Source: Candidatus Gastranaerophilales bacterium (lineage in GTDB: Bacteria > Cyanobacteriota > Vampirovibrionia > Gastranaerophilales > Gastranaerophilaceae). From it: a DNA stretch of 63,103 bases. Shown here in pieces: positions 44,242 through 53,335 of the stretch. The notes under the pieces were generated by a model that worked only from the letters and a program-made list of their open reading frames with translations, was not told where the DNA came from and did no database searches. The DNA is taken from positions 1 to 63,103 of the forward strand of contig JAEEHV010000078.1 in the NCBI GenBank assembly GCA_016280955.1, written 5' to 3'. Position 1 is the stretch's first letter, and each line of letters begins with the position of its first letter. Made by a program: the position numbers and the translations under genes.

Positions 44242-45531
44242 TTATTTTGCGTTAAATATTATATCTTTTAGTTTTTTAACTATTCTATTTTCTCCTTGCA
44301 GGTCTTTCTTCATATCCTCTACCATCAAATCAACAGATTTTATTCCCAGTTTATATCCTTCATTTGTATTGTAGTTAAAATCTTCTTCATAATTGATGTT
44401 TGGATATTGTGGATAAAGCAAAACCGTTCTGATTTTACTGTTTTTATCATCATTATTATAATCATCATGCAAATAACAGTACATTCCCACCTGATACAAG
44501 TCACTGCTTGAAACACTTTCAAAATTTTCCAGTTTTTTGTATTTTGTATCAATGATTATTTTGTGTTTTTTGTCATTAGTTTCAACTACAATATCGGCTT
44601 TTGTTGATCTTCTGGCAGAGTTATCAGAATTTTTCAATAAGAATTTTCCTTTTTGTGGATTTACCGTAACTCCGGGAATTTTATGCCGTATAACCTGATA
44701 AATAAATTCTTCAAACAGTTTGTTCATATCCCAAAGAAGTGTAATATTTTCAAATTTATTTCTGGATAAATCTACTGAAGAATGTTCGACAAACATTTTT
44801 GCAAGCTTAAACGGCTTTTCAAAAAGTTTCTGTTGTCGGGTTAATTTTATTTTTTCACATTTATAACTGTCGAATTTGATATGTTTCATATCGCAGAAAT
44901 AGTCTGTTATCATTTTTAAAATCTGCTTATTTTTGCTGTTTTTAGAAATGGCATAAAGACACCCCGAAACATAATAAAATAACTGATTCAAAATACAATT
45001 TTCACTAAACTCGTCAAATTCGCAATAAAATTTAGCTTTGTTTGCAATATTGTATTTAATATTATTGGTAAAAAGCAGTTTACCCCTTAAATAGTTTAAA
45101 TTGTCTTCTTCCCTTATATAGTTTTTGGGAGTAAGACGTTTTAAACACTCAAAAAGAGAATTTGCGTACTCTCTGATTAAGACCTCTAAAAACGGATTGT
45201 CGTCTTTTGCGAGTTTTGCACTGTCAGAAGTTTTTATATCAAGATTTTTTGTATAGGAAAGCATAAAAAGCAGATTCTTAAGAATTTGCTCTCTGCCACT
45301 TTTTTCTTCAGCAATCAGCTTTGGCAAAATTTCAATCTGTGTTTTTTTAAATTTTATAACACCGACATAAGAAGTTGCCTTGATACCTGATGGTGTAACT
45401 TTTAAAGCAGATGATAATTTGTTTTTTTCAAGATATTTTTCCAAACCAATAAGAGCTTTATCATCAAGCCCCAGCTCAGATTTATCACGTTTTTCAAATT
45501 CTAAAAGAGGATTACTGTTTTTCTTCTGCAT
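44242..45531 (-). CDS. mcrC: McrC-family nuclease subunit
   Basis: 429 residues of the McrBC restriction system. N-terminal McrC domain (LEKNKLSSALKVTPSGIKATSYVGVIKF..IEILPKL). The C-terminal PD-(D/E)xK nuclease has KADIVVE and IIIDTKYK (about 320-340), the catalytic D and D-x-K residues. McrC cuts DNA when loaded by the McrB GTPase at modified sites. 16 bases after mcrB, same operon. Confidence 0.9.
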   Translation of the reverse strand: MQKKNSNPLLEFEKRDKSELGLDDKALIGLEKYLEKNKLSSALKVTPSGIKATSYVGVIKFKKTQIEILPKLIAEEKSGREQILKNLLFMLSYTKNLDIKTSDSAKLAKDDNPFLEVLIREYANSLFECLKRLTPKNYIREEDNLNYLRGKLLFTNNIKYNIANKAKFYCEFDEFSENCILNQLFYYVSGCLYAISKNSKNKQILKMITDYFCDMKHIKFDSYKCEKIKLTRQQKLFEKPFKLAKMFVEHSSVDLSRNKFENITLLWDMNKLFEEFIYQVIRHKIPGVTVNPQKGKFLLKNSDNSARRSTKADIVVETNDKKHKIIIDTKYKKLENFESVSSSDLYQVGMYCYLHDDYNNDDKNSKIRTVLLYPQYPNINYEEDFNYNTNEGYKLGIKSVDLMVEDMKKDLQGENRIVKKLKDIIFNAK

Positions 45532-45547
45532 TTTCTAAATCTTTCTG

Positions 45548-47713
45548 TTAATCTGCCGTAGAAAAAGCATTTTCCAATGCTTTGATAAATTTTGCATTTT
45601 CATCATTTGCATAATAATCTTCTCTTGTTCTAAAATCGTAGTATTCTGTTTCGCATGGATTTTCTACATTGCTGGCAAAAATACCCGTTGTTTTAAATTC
45701 TTGTATAAAAGAGTGTTCGCTCTCACCCTCTGCTTTACCGAGAATTGCCTGCAATTTTTCCCAATCACCATAAAAATATTCATTCAATAAAGGCATAACA
45801 CAATCAAACCAAACGTCTTTTAACTTATCAACAGAATCAACCCCAATAAAATAACTGTGCCCGATTTGGTGGTCTCTGTCTAATAATGCACAAATACGTT
45901 GATTTAATGTTTTAAATATATTTCTTAAGTTAATTTTATCTTCAACTTTTTCAGGTATTCTGTCTTCTTTTGGCATCATTTCTTCAAACTTAAATCGTCT
46001 TCTGAGTGCGATATCAACAGAAGCAATCGAACGGTCAGATGTGTTCATTGTGCCGATGATGTATAAGTTATTCGGAACTCCAAAATCTTTTTGTTGAGAA
46101 TAAGGAAGTGTAACTCTTAATTCATGTTCAGCTCCGATTCTCTTATCCGGCTCAATCAACGTAATCAATTCACCGAAGATTTTAGATATATTACCACGAT
46201 TGATTTCATCTATAATAAGAACATATTTTTTATTTATAAATTCAGGAGGAACTTCCAGCTGTCTAATATAATTCCGCAGCTCTATTATATTCATTTCTAA
46301 ACCATTTCCAACGCCAGCTTTCTCTCGTAAATTTGTACTTTTTAAATCATCACAGTCCAGCAATACTGCATTTTTAAATTTTTCTATTTTACAGGAGTTT
46401 GGCGTGCCATCAATTCTTGATATTTCAAAAGTTTTATCATCAAATTTAGATATTTTATAATCTAAACCCCTATCTGTATGAAAAGTACCTAGTTGTTCTT
46501 TATCAAATAAATATTTAAAATAATTATATTTATCTTCAACAGTTGGCATAACTTCAGCCTTTTCTGCCTTATGACAAATATCTTTAAATATACCTTTATG
46601 TCCGATATATTTTACATCTGGCAGATTATTATTTTTTTCTCTCTCTTCTAATTGTTCTTTGTCTTCTTTCCATATTTCATTAATTATGTAAGGTTTAATA
46701 CCTTCTACAAATTCTTCATATGAATATGATTGGTGGAATGTTACAAATTCAATTCGATCTTGTTCTTTTAACTCATTAAATCTAGTTTGTAGTTTTTTAT
46801 AATCAGCATAGTCTTCACTACCTTCAGGTATCTTAAAATCCTTATCTTCTTTTAATTTACTTAAAAATGAGTCATATTTTTTATATAAATTTTCATCTAA
46901 TATTTTAATAGCTTTAACTATTGTATTATATGTTTTACCTGTTCCCGGAGGTCCGTATAGAATTTGGTTTTTAGGTTGTGTCATTTGTTTATCTCCCATT
47001 GGTTGTTTCTTAATTATTTTCATATAACCATTTTCCGTAAAATACCACAGATACATTGATTTACACTCAAAATTGCCTTCACTATTATATTGAAATGGGT
47101 AATTTTTTTCTCTCAATTCCTCACAGTTTGAAAATAAATCAATTATTTCTGTTTTGGAAATAATTTGCTTTAATTCTTCATATTTTACTTTAACTTCTAT
47201 AAATTCTTCATCTTCATTTATATTTGGATAATCTAAAACAGTTAAAATGGCTCTTATATTTTGGAGTTTACTATCATAACTTATAACAATGTCATTTGGT
47301 TTTAGTTCTCTCATTCTTTTGTGACTGCCTTTTTTGGTATGAGAAAATAAAATTCCTTGTTCCTTTTCTGCCTCATAATGTTTTTGACATACCCAAAAAT
47401 ATTTTACTGAACTATTTGTATCACCATAATTTTCATCTTTTATATCTATAACATTAAATCCTAATTTTATAAAACGCTGTCTTAGATTCTCATTACAATT
47501 AAAATCATAAGATGTTATTCTTATACCTCTATTGCGAGCAAGACACTCACATATTTGTTTTATAGGGTATTCTTTTTTATTATATACTAGTGCATACCTC
47601 ATAAAATATGTGCTAGATAACTCATATTTATTATTATCTATATCTTTTAATGCATTTATTATATCTTCTCTTGTATATTTTTCAGATTTAAATATTAAAA
47701 ATTGTTCTTCCAT
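45548..47713 (-). CDS. mcrB: McrB-family GTPase with two-part N-terminal reader
   Basis: 721 residues. The C-terminal AAA+ GTPase has Walker A GPPGTGKT (254-261), VTFHQSYSYEEFVEG, VLIIDEINRGNISKIFGELITLIE, and the GTP motif TMNTSDRS. The N-terminus has two modules: a helical head (about 10-90, like that of ScoMcrA-type enzymes) and a PUA/EVE-like domain (about 103-185, YFWVCQK..GILFSHT..KPNDIVISYD) that probably reads a modified base. Its start overlaps the WYL gene stop by one base (TAATG), so the regulator and restriction genes are coupled. Confidence 0.9.
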   Translation of the reverse strand: MEEQFLIFKSEKYTREDIINALKDIDNNKYELSSTYFMRYALVYNKKEYPIKQICECLARNRGIRITSYDFNCNENLRQRFIKLGFNVIDIKDENYGDTNSSVKYFWVCQKHYEAEKEQGILFSHTKKGSHKRMRELKPNDIVISYDSKLQNIRAILTVLDYPNINEDEEFIEVKVKYEELKQIISKTEIIDLFSNCEELREKNYPFQYNSEGNFECKSMYLWYFTENGYMKIIKKQPMGDKQMTQPKNQILYGPPGTGKTYNTIVKAIKILDENLYKKYDSFLSKLKEDKDFKIPEGSEDYADYKKLQTRFNELKEQDRIEFVTFHQSYSYEEFVEGIKPYIINEIWKEDKEQLEEREKNNNLPDVKYIGHKGIFKDICHKAEKAEVMPTVEDKYNYFKYLFDKEQLGTFHTDRGLDYKISKFDDKTFEISRIDGTPNSCKIEKFKNAVLLDCDDLKSTNLREKAGVGNGLEMNIIELRNYIRQLEVPPEFINKKYVLIIDEINRGNISKIFGELITLIEPDKRIGAEHELRVTLPYSQQKDFGVPNNLYIIGTMNTSDRSIASVDIALRRRFKFEEMMPKEDRIPEKVEDKINLRNIFKTLNQRICALLDRDHQIGHSYFIGVDSVDKLKDVWFDCVMPLLNEYFYGDWEKLQAILGKAEGESEHSFIQEFKTTGIFASNVENPCETEYYDFRTREDYYANDENAKFIKALENAFSTAD

Positions 47714-48687
47714 TATTTATCCCTTTCAACCTTTAATACATCTTCCAGCATATTTATATATTTACCCCTTAGCTTTGTCGGTGCGATGATTTTTACGCTG
47801 TCACCCCATTTGAAGATGTGCCAGAGGATTTCGAGTTCGCCGGATGCTTTGAATTTAACCGTAACACTTCCATCTTCGTTTTGTTTTACCTTTTGTGTCG
47901 GGTGGAAAGAATAGTTCAGTACATCTTCTGCAACATCGGGGGTAAATAAGAGTTCTACTTTCATAACTTCGTTATGATAAACACCAAAAGAAGTGTTTGC
48001 ATACTCTTTTATATCAAAATCACCTTTATCAAACTGTTTGTTACTAAGCTGAACATCAGTTAGCTTATGCAGACTATACACATAAGGGTTTGGTTTTCCG
48101 TCCTCTACACCAATAAGGTACGCATTTGAGCCGTATATTATTCCGTATGGAGCAAGAACCTTATCATTGCCGCAATACTTACATCTGACCATAACCTGTT
48201 CTTTTATAGCCTGTCTGATTGTATCCATAATCCGAATATCAATTTTATAGCTCGGTTTTTGCGACACTGCAAAACCTTCTGATTTAAGTATCAGTTCAAC
48301 CGCATCATCAATCTTTTTAATCTGTTTTCTTGAATGAGCCCTTAGTTTGGTAATAACCTTATCCATAGTCTGCTTTTTACTTTCAATCTGCAAACCGTCC
48401 TTTATACCTTCCAGAACAGCAATTTCATCCGGGGAAAAACTGATAATTTCATTCATCATATACCCCGAAACAAATCCCCAGTGTTTTTCCTTGCCGACGG
48501 TTTCAAGTTCATCAATTTGCGGAAGTCCAAAAATAAGTGCGTCTCGGATTCTTTCTGCAGTCCTTCTTGTAACATTCAATTTACACTCAATATCTTTGAG
48601 TGTTATACCCAAAACTTTTGACTGCATAAGAACAATCAAATCAAGAATATCACTCACTCTTGAGTATCTCGGTTTATCACTGACCAT
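47713..48687 (-). CDS. WYL-domain transcription factor (PafBC/BrxR-like)
   Basis: 324 residues in the order helix-turn-helix (about 8-65, ITLKDIECKLNVTRRTAERIRDAL), linker helices, WYL domain (about 155-235, VRCKYCGNDKVLAPYGIIYGSNAYLIGVEDG) and WCX domain (about 245-318, ending in LWHIFKWGDSVKIIAPTKLR). This is the layout and size of PafB, PafC and BrxR. WYL domains sense nucleic-acid or nucleotide ligands. First gene of the mcrBC operon, starting just after promoter F, so it probably controls itself. Candidate regulator of all seven island promoters. Confidence 0.9.
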   Translation of the reverse strand: MVSDKPRYSRVSDILDLIVLMQSKVLGITLKDIECKLNVTRRTAERIRDALIFGLPQIDELETVGKEKHWGFVSGYMMNEIISFSPDEIAVLEGIKDGLQIESKKQTMDKVITKLRAHSRKQIKKIDDAVELILKSEGFAVSQKPSYKIDIRIMDTIRQAIKEQVMVRCKYCGNDKVLAPYGIIYGSNAYLIGVEDGKPNPYVYSLHKLTDVQLSNKQFDKGDFDIKEYANTSFGVYHNEVMKVELLFTPDVAEDVLNYSFHPTQKVKQNEDGSVTVKFKASGELEILWHIFKWGDSVKIIAPTKLRGKYINMLEDVLKVERDK

Positions 48688-48704
48688 ATTTCTCCTTTAT
48701 TTTC

Positions 48705-48735
48705 ACACTAAACCATACCCCTGACAAAACAGGTC
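48705..48735 (-). promoter_or_regulatory. Island promoter F, WYL-mcrBC operon
   Basis: Minus strand: GACC (48735-48732), N4, TTGTCA (48727-48722), N11, TAGTGT (48710-48705). Leader of only about 10 bases before the WYL start. Confidence 0.75.
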
Positions 48736-48811
48736 GTATGAAAATAATACCAAAATGCAGAGTAAATATCAACAGTGTAAATAAATGGCGGTAGTAATAA
48801 GAACAGGGTAG

Positions 48812-48991
48812 TTATTTTCTTTTGTATCTTTTGTCACGTTCTTTTATACTGTTTTCATGCAGAATAATATCATCTCTGAGGGTTTGAACGTCTTCAACAG
48901 TTTCGTTGCAGACATAGTCTGAATAGTAGTCGTAAATTTTAATTCCGAATACTTTTAAAACGTTGTGCATTGTTCCTACAGTTTTTGCCAT
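48812..48991 (-). CDS. Unknown 59-aa protein of the island regulon
   Basis: Start ATG 48991 after AAGGAG. A hydrophobic N-terminal third with several Tyr (residues 8-27) leads into a charged helix ending in basic residues (KERDKRYKRK). No family. The regulon promoter (49023-49053) argues that it is real. It could be an adaptor or a small inhibitor. Confidence 0.6.
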   Translation of the reverse strand: MAKTVGTMHNVLKVFGIKIYDYYSDYVCNETVEDVQTLRDDIILHENSIKERDKRYKRK

Positions 48992-49022
48992 AATTTTCTC
49001 CTTAATTTTCACTAGCATTTTG

Positions 49023-49053
49023 ATTTTACAAACAAACCATGTCAATTTTGGTC
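49023..49053 (-). promoter_or_regulatory. Island promoter G
   Basis: Minus strand: GACC (49053-49050), N4, TTGACA (49045-49040), N11, TAAAAT (49028-49023). Right border of the regulon. Confidence 0.75.
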
Positions 49054-49127
49054 GTTGATATAATATTTTTTGTTGAAAATGTTATCTGACGGAAAACATT
49101 TATGTGAATCTGTAATATAATTTTTGT

Positions 49128-49577
49128 ATGAGATTTTCAGATATAATTAAAAATTTAATTGCAGGCTTTTGGCAAAACGGTATTATTTCGCTTTGTCAAA
49201 CAGTTATGGAACATTGGGTAATTTCATTATTGATTATAGTTTTAATAGCATATCTTTGTTCTGACACAGAAACTGCACTTTATGCCTGGATTTTAATAGG
49301 TATATTTGCAGCATATAGTGCAATTAAAGCAGTAATAGAGATTTTTATAGAACTGAAAAATTATGTAAAATCAAAAAATACAGAAGAAAAAACTTTAATT
49401 ATAAAAAAAACAGGCGGTAAAATATTTGATTTTACACTTTGTATTGTCGGTATTTTCCAGGCATTAAAAATATTTACACATATTTCCAGAATTACTAAAT
49501 CAGCATCATCCGCAGTAAATGTTATCGATGACGTAGCCGGTGCAATCTCAAAAATACTGGAAAATTTAAAGAGATAA
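49128..49577 (+). CDS. Unknown 149-aa membrane protein
   Basis: Two or three membrane segments (about 30-45, 50-75 and a weaker one at 95-115), with a basic loop between. No family recognised. Upstream region lacks the island promoter and has a TATAAT-like box near 49060. It borders the island on the right. Confidence 0.55.
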   Translation: MRFSDIIKNLIAGFWQNGIISLCQTVMEHWVISLLIIVLIAYLCSDTETALYAWILIGIFAAYSAIKAVIEIFIELKNYVKSKNTEEKTLIIKKTGGKIFDFTLCIVGIFQALKIFTHISRITKSASSAVNVIDDVAGAISKILENLKR

Positions 49578-49627
49578 AACAAACATTTTTATAAGTTATT
49601 AATAAATCATAGTAATGTTAGCAAAAA

Positions 49628-50068
49628 TCACTTCTCAGCTGTATTTATCAGAAATTCATTGATTTTTGCTTCCATTCCTTTTTTTTGCCTGATAAAACAT
49701 TCGGTTATTGTATCAGCAAGTTTCCAAACTTTCGCTTCAACTCCTGATGCCACATATTCAGTTACAGGTTCTTTTTTGCTGAACATTCCGGATATTCCGG
49801 GTTTCTTTGCAAGTATCTCCAATGATAATCCATTATTCTTAAATCTGCCGGTTTGCCCTAATACTTTCGGTTTTATACTTACAAAAACATCAAAATTATT
49901 ACATAATGTCTGAAAAGACTGATTTGCCTCAAGATTTGCCGCCATTCTGTCTACAATAATAAATCCTTCATTACCTATAAGCCTGCGTAATTCTTTATCA
50001 CCTTTTACCTGTTTTAATGAAGAAAAGCCAACTGAATGATTATTCTGTTTATTAAAATTTACCTGCAT
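49628..50068 (-). CDS. Unknown 146-aa protein with N-terminal VGFSS motif
   Basis: Start ATG 50068 is chosen for its GGAG. An Asn/Gln-rich N-terminus carries VGFSS at 13-17, the counterpart of the motif seen in four other small proteins here. The rest is mixed alpha/beta, with a beta-rich centre (EGFIIVDRMAANLEANQSF..FDVFVSIKPKV). No known domain. Confidence 0.6.
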   Translation of the reverse strand: MQVNFNKQNNHSVGFSSLKQVKGDKELRRLIGNEGFIIVDRMAANLEANQSFQTLCNNFDVFVSIKPKVLGQTGRFKNNGLSLEILAKKPGISGMFSKKEPVTEYVASGVEAKVWKLADTITECFIRQKKGMEAKINEFLINTAEK

Positions 50069-50248
50069 TATATCTCCATACATTAATTTTCTTAATAGAT
50101 TTAAAACACGTAAAAATATTTTTTGCGTACTTTTATTTTTAACTGTTATGGATAAGACAAAATGGATAAATAATATTTATGTTAAATGTTGATTAATTTT
50201 AAAATATATTATAAATTAGAATAGTAGATAAGAAGAAGGAGATTAAGA

Positions 50249-50824
50249 ATGATATCATTATTACTGCTAATTGGATTAATTTTAGCAACAACAATTATTT
50301 TGTATTCTGCATACGTATCAGTCATAAAAAGAAAAAATAAAGTTAAAGAAGCTTTTTCAAGTATAAATGTTCAGTTAAAAAAGCGTTATGATTTAATTCC
50401 CAACATACTTACAATAGCAAACAAATTTATGGAGCACGAAAGAAGCTTAATGGAAGACTTAACAAAGCTGCGTACAGAAGTTTTATCTGTTCCTGACAGT
50501 TATGATAATATTGAACGAAAACTCGATTTGGATAACCAAATTAAGAATAAAATGCAGCAGTTATTAGTTTCGGTTGAAAATTATCCGCAGCTGAAATCAG
50601 ACCAAACAATGATTACGGCTATGCAAACATACAACGAAGTAGAGGAACATATCGCAGCAGCAAGAAGATTCTTCAATACGGCAGTTAATGACCTGAATAA
50701 TGCTGTCGAAATATTCCCGTCTTCTTTATTTGCTAAAAAACTCGGTATTTCTACAGAAGAATTTTTCAAAGTAAATGAAACAGAAACCAAACCGATAAAC
50801 GCAAGTGATTTTTTCAATAAATAA
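50249..50824 (+). CDS. lemA: LemA family protein
   Basis: 191 residues: N-terminal membrane helix (1-20) facing the cytosolic side with KRKNKVKEAFSSINVQLKKRYDLIPNI, the LemA hallmark, then a three-helix bundle. Function of LemA is unknown. RBS AAGAAGGAG. Followed 12 bases later by a DUF3137-like gene, a recurrent LemA partner. Confidence 0.92.
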   Translation: MISLLLLIGLILATTIILYSAYVSVIKRKNKVKEAFSSINVQLKKRYDLIPNILTIANKFMEHERSLMEDLTKLRTEVLSVPDSYDNIERKLDLDNQIKNKMQQLLVSVENYPQLKSDQTMITAMQTYNEVEEHIAAARRFFNTAVNDLNNAVEIFPSSLFAKKLGISTEEFFKVNETETKPINASDFFNK

Positions 50825-50836
50825 GGTGTGTAGCTT

Positions 50837-51769
50837 ATGGAAGAAGCAAAATCTTATTCTCAAATGCGCCGAGAATTTTATGAAAAATACACGAATAAAA
50901 TTGTTCCAAGAATACGAATATATGAAGACACGCGAAAAACGAAATTAATTACTGCCATTTTGATTTCAAGTATTTTGGCAATATTGGGAAGTATTTGTGC
51001 TTTTTATGGATTCACAATTAGTTCAAGAGATAATCGTGGGATTTTTAAATTAGCCTGCATATTATTTACTTTATCGTATTTTTCGTGGTTTTGGATTAAG
51101 AAGGGTTTTGAAAATACAATAAAAGAGAGAATTATGCCGACAGTTTGCAGCTGTTTTGGTGATATGAGCTGGACTCAGGGACGATACCCTGACGGTAAAA
51201 TATTTTCGGACTCATGCGTTGTTCCTCAATATACCTCAGAAGAATATGATGATATTTTTAGCGGCTCATACAAAGATGTGAAAATAGAGATTGTTGAGCC
51301 GGAATACGAAGTCGGTTCGGGCAAAAACAGAAGAGTAGTGTTTAACGGAGTTATTGTAAAACTGGATATGAATAAGCCATTTACAAGCCACACGGTAATC
51401 AAGCCAAACAGTTTAATGCATATATCCCCATCTAAGCAACTGCATCATACCGAACTCGAAGATGTTGAGTTTAACAAAAAATTTGACGTTTTCACAAATG
51501 ACGAAGTAGATGCAAGATATTTAATTACTCCGTCTTTTATGGAAAGACTGAAAAGTATGAAAACAGCATTCAGTGCAAGCAATATTAGCTGTTCCTTTTA
51601 TGGCAACCTGCTGATTATCGCTCTACCTACAAACAAAGACATATTCTCTTTATGTTCTCTTGTTAAACCAATTGACGACAGCAAACAATATTTTCAAATG
51701 TATGAAGAAATTGTATCTATAATTAAATTAATTGACCATTTTAAAATGAATCAAAAAATCGGTATGTAA
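50837..51769 (+). CDS. DUF3137-like membrane protein, LemA partner
   Basis: 310 residues: N-terminal coiled helix, two membrane helices (about 38-60 and 70-88) and a soluble domain (about 100-310) with the DDIFSGSYKDVKIEIVEPEY and VVFNGVIVKLDMNKPF motifs of DUF3137. Membership is by motif and by pairing with lemA. Confidence 0.8.
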   Translation: MEEAKSYSQMRREFYEKYTNKIVPRIRIYEDTRKTKLITAILISSILAILGSICAFYGFTISSRDNRGIFKLACILFTLSYFSWFWIKKGFENTIKERIMPTVCSCFGDMSWTQGRYPDGKIFSDSCVVPQYTSEEYDDIFSGSYKDVKIEIVEPEYEVGSGKNRRVVFNGVIVKLDMNKPFTSHTVIKPNSLMHISPSKQLHHTELEDVEFNKKFDVFTNDEVDARYLITPSFMERLKSMKTAFSASNISCSFYGNLLIIALPTNKDIFSLCSLVKPIDDSKQYFQMYEEIVSIIKLIDHFKMNQKIGM

Positions 51770-51788
51770 ATTTAGATTTCCACACGGT

Positions 51789-53204
51789 TTATGCTACATC
51801 GTCATCACGTTCTATAATCAAATTTTCAATCTTTTTTGTTTCAAATACACTTTTTCCTTTCCAGCCGGCAGCAAAAAGGTCTATAAATGTTTTAGTATCC
51901 GTTTCAGCAATCAATTCATCAGATATTGCACCTTTAGAACGTTTTAATAATTGTCCTTTCATTGCGTCATTTTGACGTTTATAATTTTTAATCACCTCCT
52001 GTTCTTCGCTGTCAGACTGAATTTTGATTTTACCGGTAATTGCATCTGTTAAAGCTTTAATACTGTTTATTCCCTGCAATGCTTCCAGTAATGGAATTCC
52101 GGTAACAGTTTCCTGAGGAATCTCAACCTGTTGCAAATCATTATGCTCTACCACAGGGAGTGATGTTTCTTTTTCAGGAGTATTCAGTACAATCTCTTGC
52201 TTTAAAGCCTCAATTCTTTCTTTTGAAGCAGCTGCAACCTCCTGCGGTTTGTTTTTTAACATCCCGGTTTCTGCGTCAACGGAACTTTGTTCAGATAATT
52301 TTTGCATAGCTTCAGAAAATTTGTTATCTGTTGCTTTATCGAGAATTTTAGTTAGTTCTTCTTTGTCAAAACCCAGAGCATCCTGATATTTTGTTGCAAA
52401 CTCAGCCAAAGACTGAATATACATATCGTTAAGAGCCGGCGGATATTGAGCACTAATTTGCTCCATTTTGTTTTTTATATCATTATTATCTTCTTCAGAT
52501 AAATTCTCATTTAGTTCTGTACCAAATTCAATTACAGCTCTTAATTCCTGAAACTGCTGAAGTGCTTCTTTTACTTCGATCTCTTCACCAACAAGTTTTT
52601 CACCCCTTGATATTTTATCTAAAACCACTTCAATGATTTCATGCTTTTCACTATAATATTGACTAAAACCATCATTGAATTCTTTTAAATATTTAAGAAC
52701 ATTTTCTTTTGACATGTGGCTAACAATTTCTATATGAGACAAATCGTCAAATGATTTTAAGATTTTAAAATCAATACTATCAGCGCACTGCATAGCTAAA
52801 TCTTTATCTTTAAAACTTTTAATATATTCAGCAACAAGAAAAGGTTTTGATTGAAATTCCTGTAATATTCGCGGAAAGTTCTTTGCCTTTTCAGTATCAT
52901 CAGACATTGTAGATATAAGAATTTTAAATTTTTCTAATAAAAATGTTTGTTTTACTTTATCAAAAGTACATTTTACACCATTTAAATCTGAATATTCCTG
53001 AGTAACAGATTCTTTAAAGTTCTCTATAGTAAGTTCTGTTGTCAAACTCTTATTGTCTTTACTTTCTTTAGTTTTATCAGACTTTGTTTCCGGAACTATT
53101 GGAATTGCCGCAGGTGCATTTTCCTGAACATTCTGTGATTTAGGCAATTCAATGTTGCCGGCATTTCTCGGTTCTGTATCCGCATTAATACCAAGACCAG
53201 GCAT
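51789..53204 (-). CDS. Unknown large helical protein, 471 aa
   Basis: No signal peptide or membrane helix. N-terminal 65 residues are disordered (Pro, Asn, Lys, Ser-rich), residues about 70-330 are helical and acidic, then a Gln/Glu-rich linker and a basic helical C-terminus. No family recognised. It precedes two exported proteins and the export operon; a substrate of that apparatus is possible but unproven. Confidence 0.6.
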   Translation of the reverse strand: MPGLGINADTEPRNAGNIELPKSQNVQENAPAAIPIVPETKSDKTKESKDNKSLTTELTIENFKESVTQEYSDLNGVKCTFDKVKQTFLLEKFKILISTMSDDTEKAKNFPRILQEFQSKPFLVAEYIKSFKDKDLAMQCADSIDFKILKSFDDLSHIEIVSHMSKENVLKYLKEFNDGFSQYYSEKHEIIEVVLDKISRGEKLVGEEIEVKEALQQFQELRAVIEFGTELNENLSEEDNNDIKNKMEQISAQYPPALNDMYIQSLAEFATKYQDALGFDKEELTKILDKATDNKFSEAMQKLSEQSSVDAETGMLKNKPQEVAAASKERIEALKQEIVLNTPEKETSLPVVEHNDLQQVEIPQETVTGIPLLEALQGINSIKALTDAITGKIKIQSDSEEQEVIKNYKRQNDAMKGQLLKRSKGAISDELIAETDTKTFIDLFAAGWKGKSVFETKKIENLIIERDDDVA

Positions 53205-53335
53205 TTTTCAATATCCTCATTTAATATATCTTACATTTCAATTTTTTTAAACGAACATGTATTTAAAAAAAAAATAAGTGTAATTATTTCACTTATTTTA
53301 TTTTTTGTTACATTTCTTAATATATTAAAATTTTA

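Noticed and set aside
40456..49053. Island motif as a LexA box
   Set aside because: Cyanobacterial and Gram-positive LexA boxes are different palindromes (GTAC- or GAAC-type halves); the fixed N11 to the -10 and the WYL gene favour a PafBC-type promoter. LexA control is not excluded.
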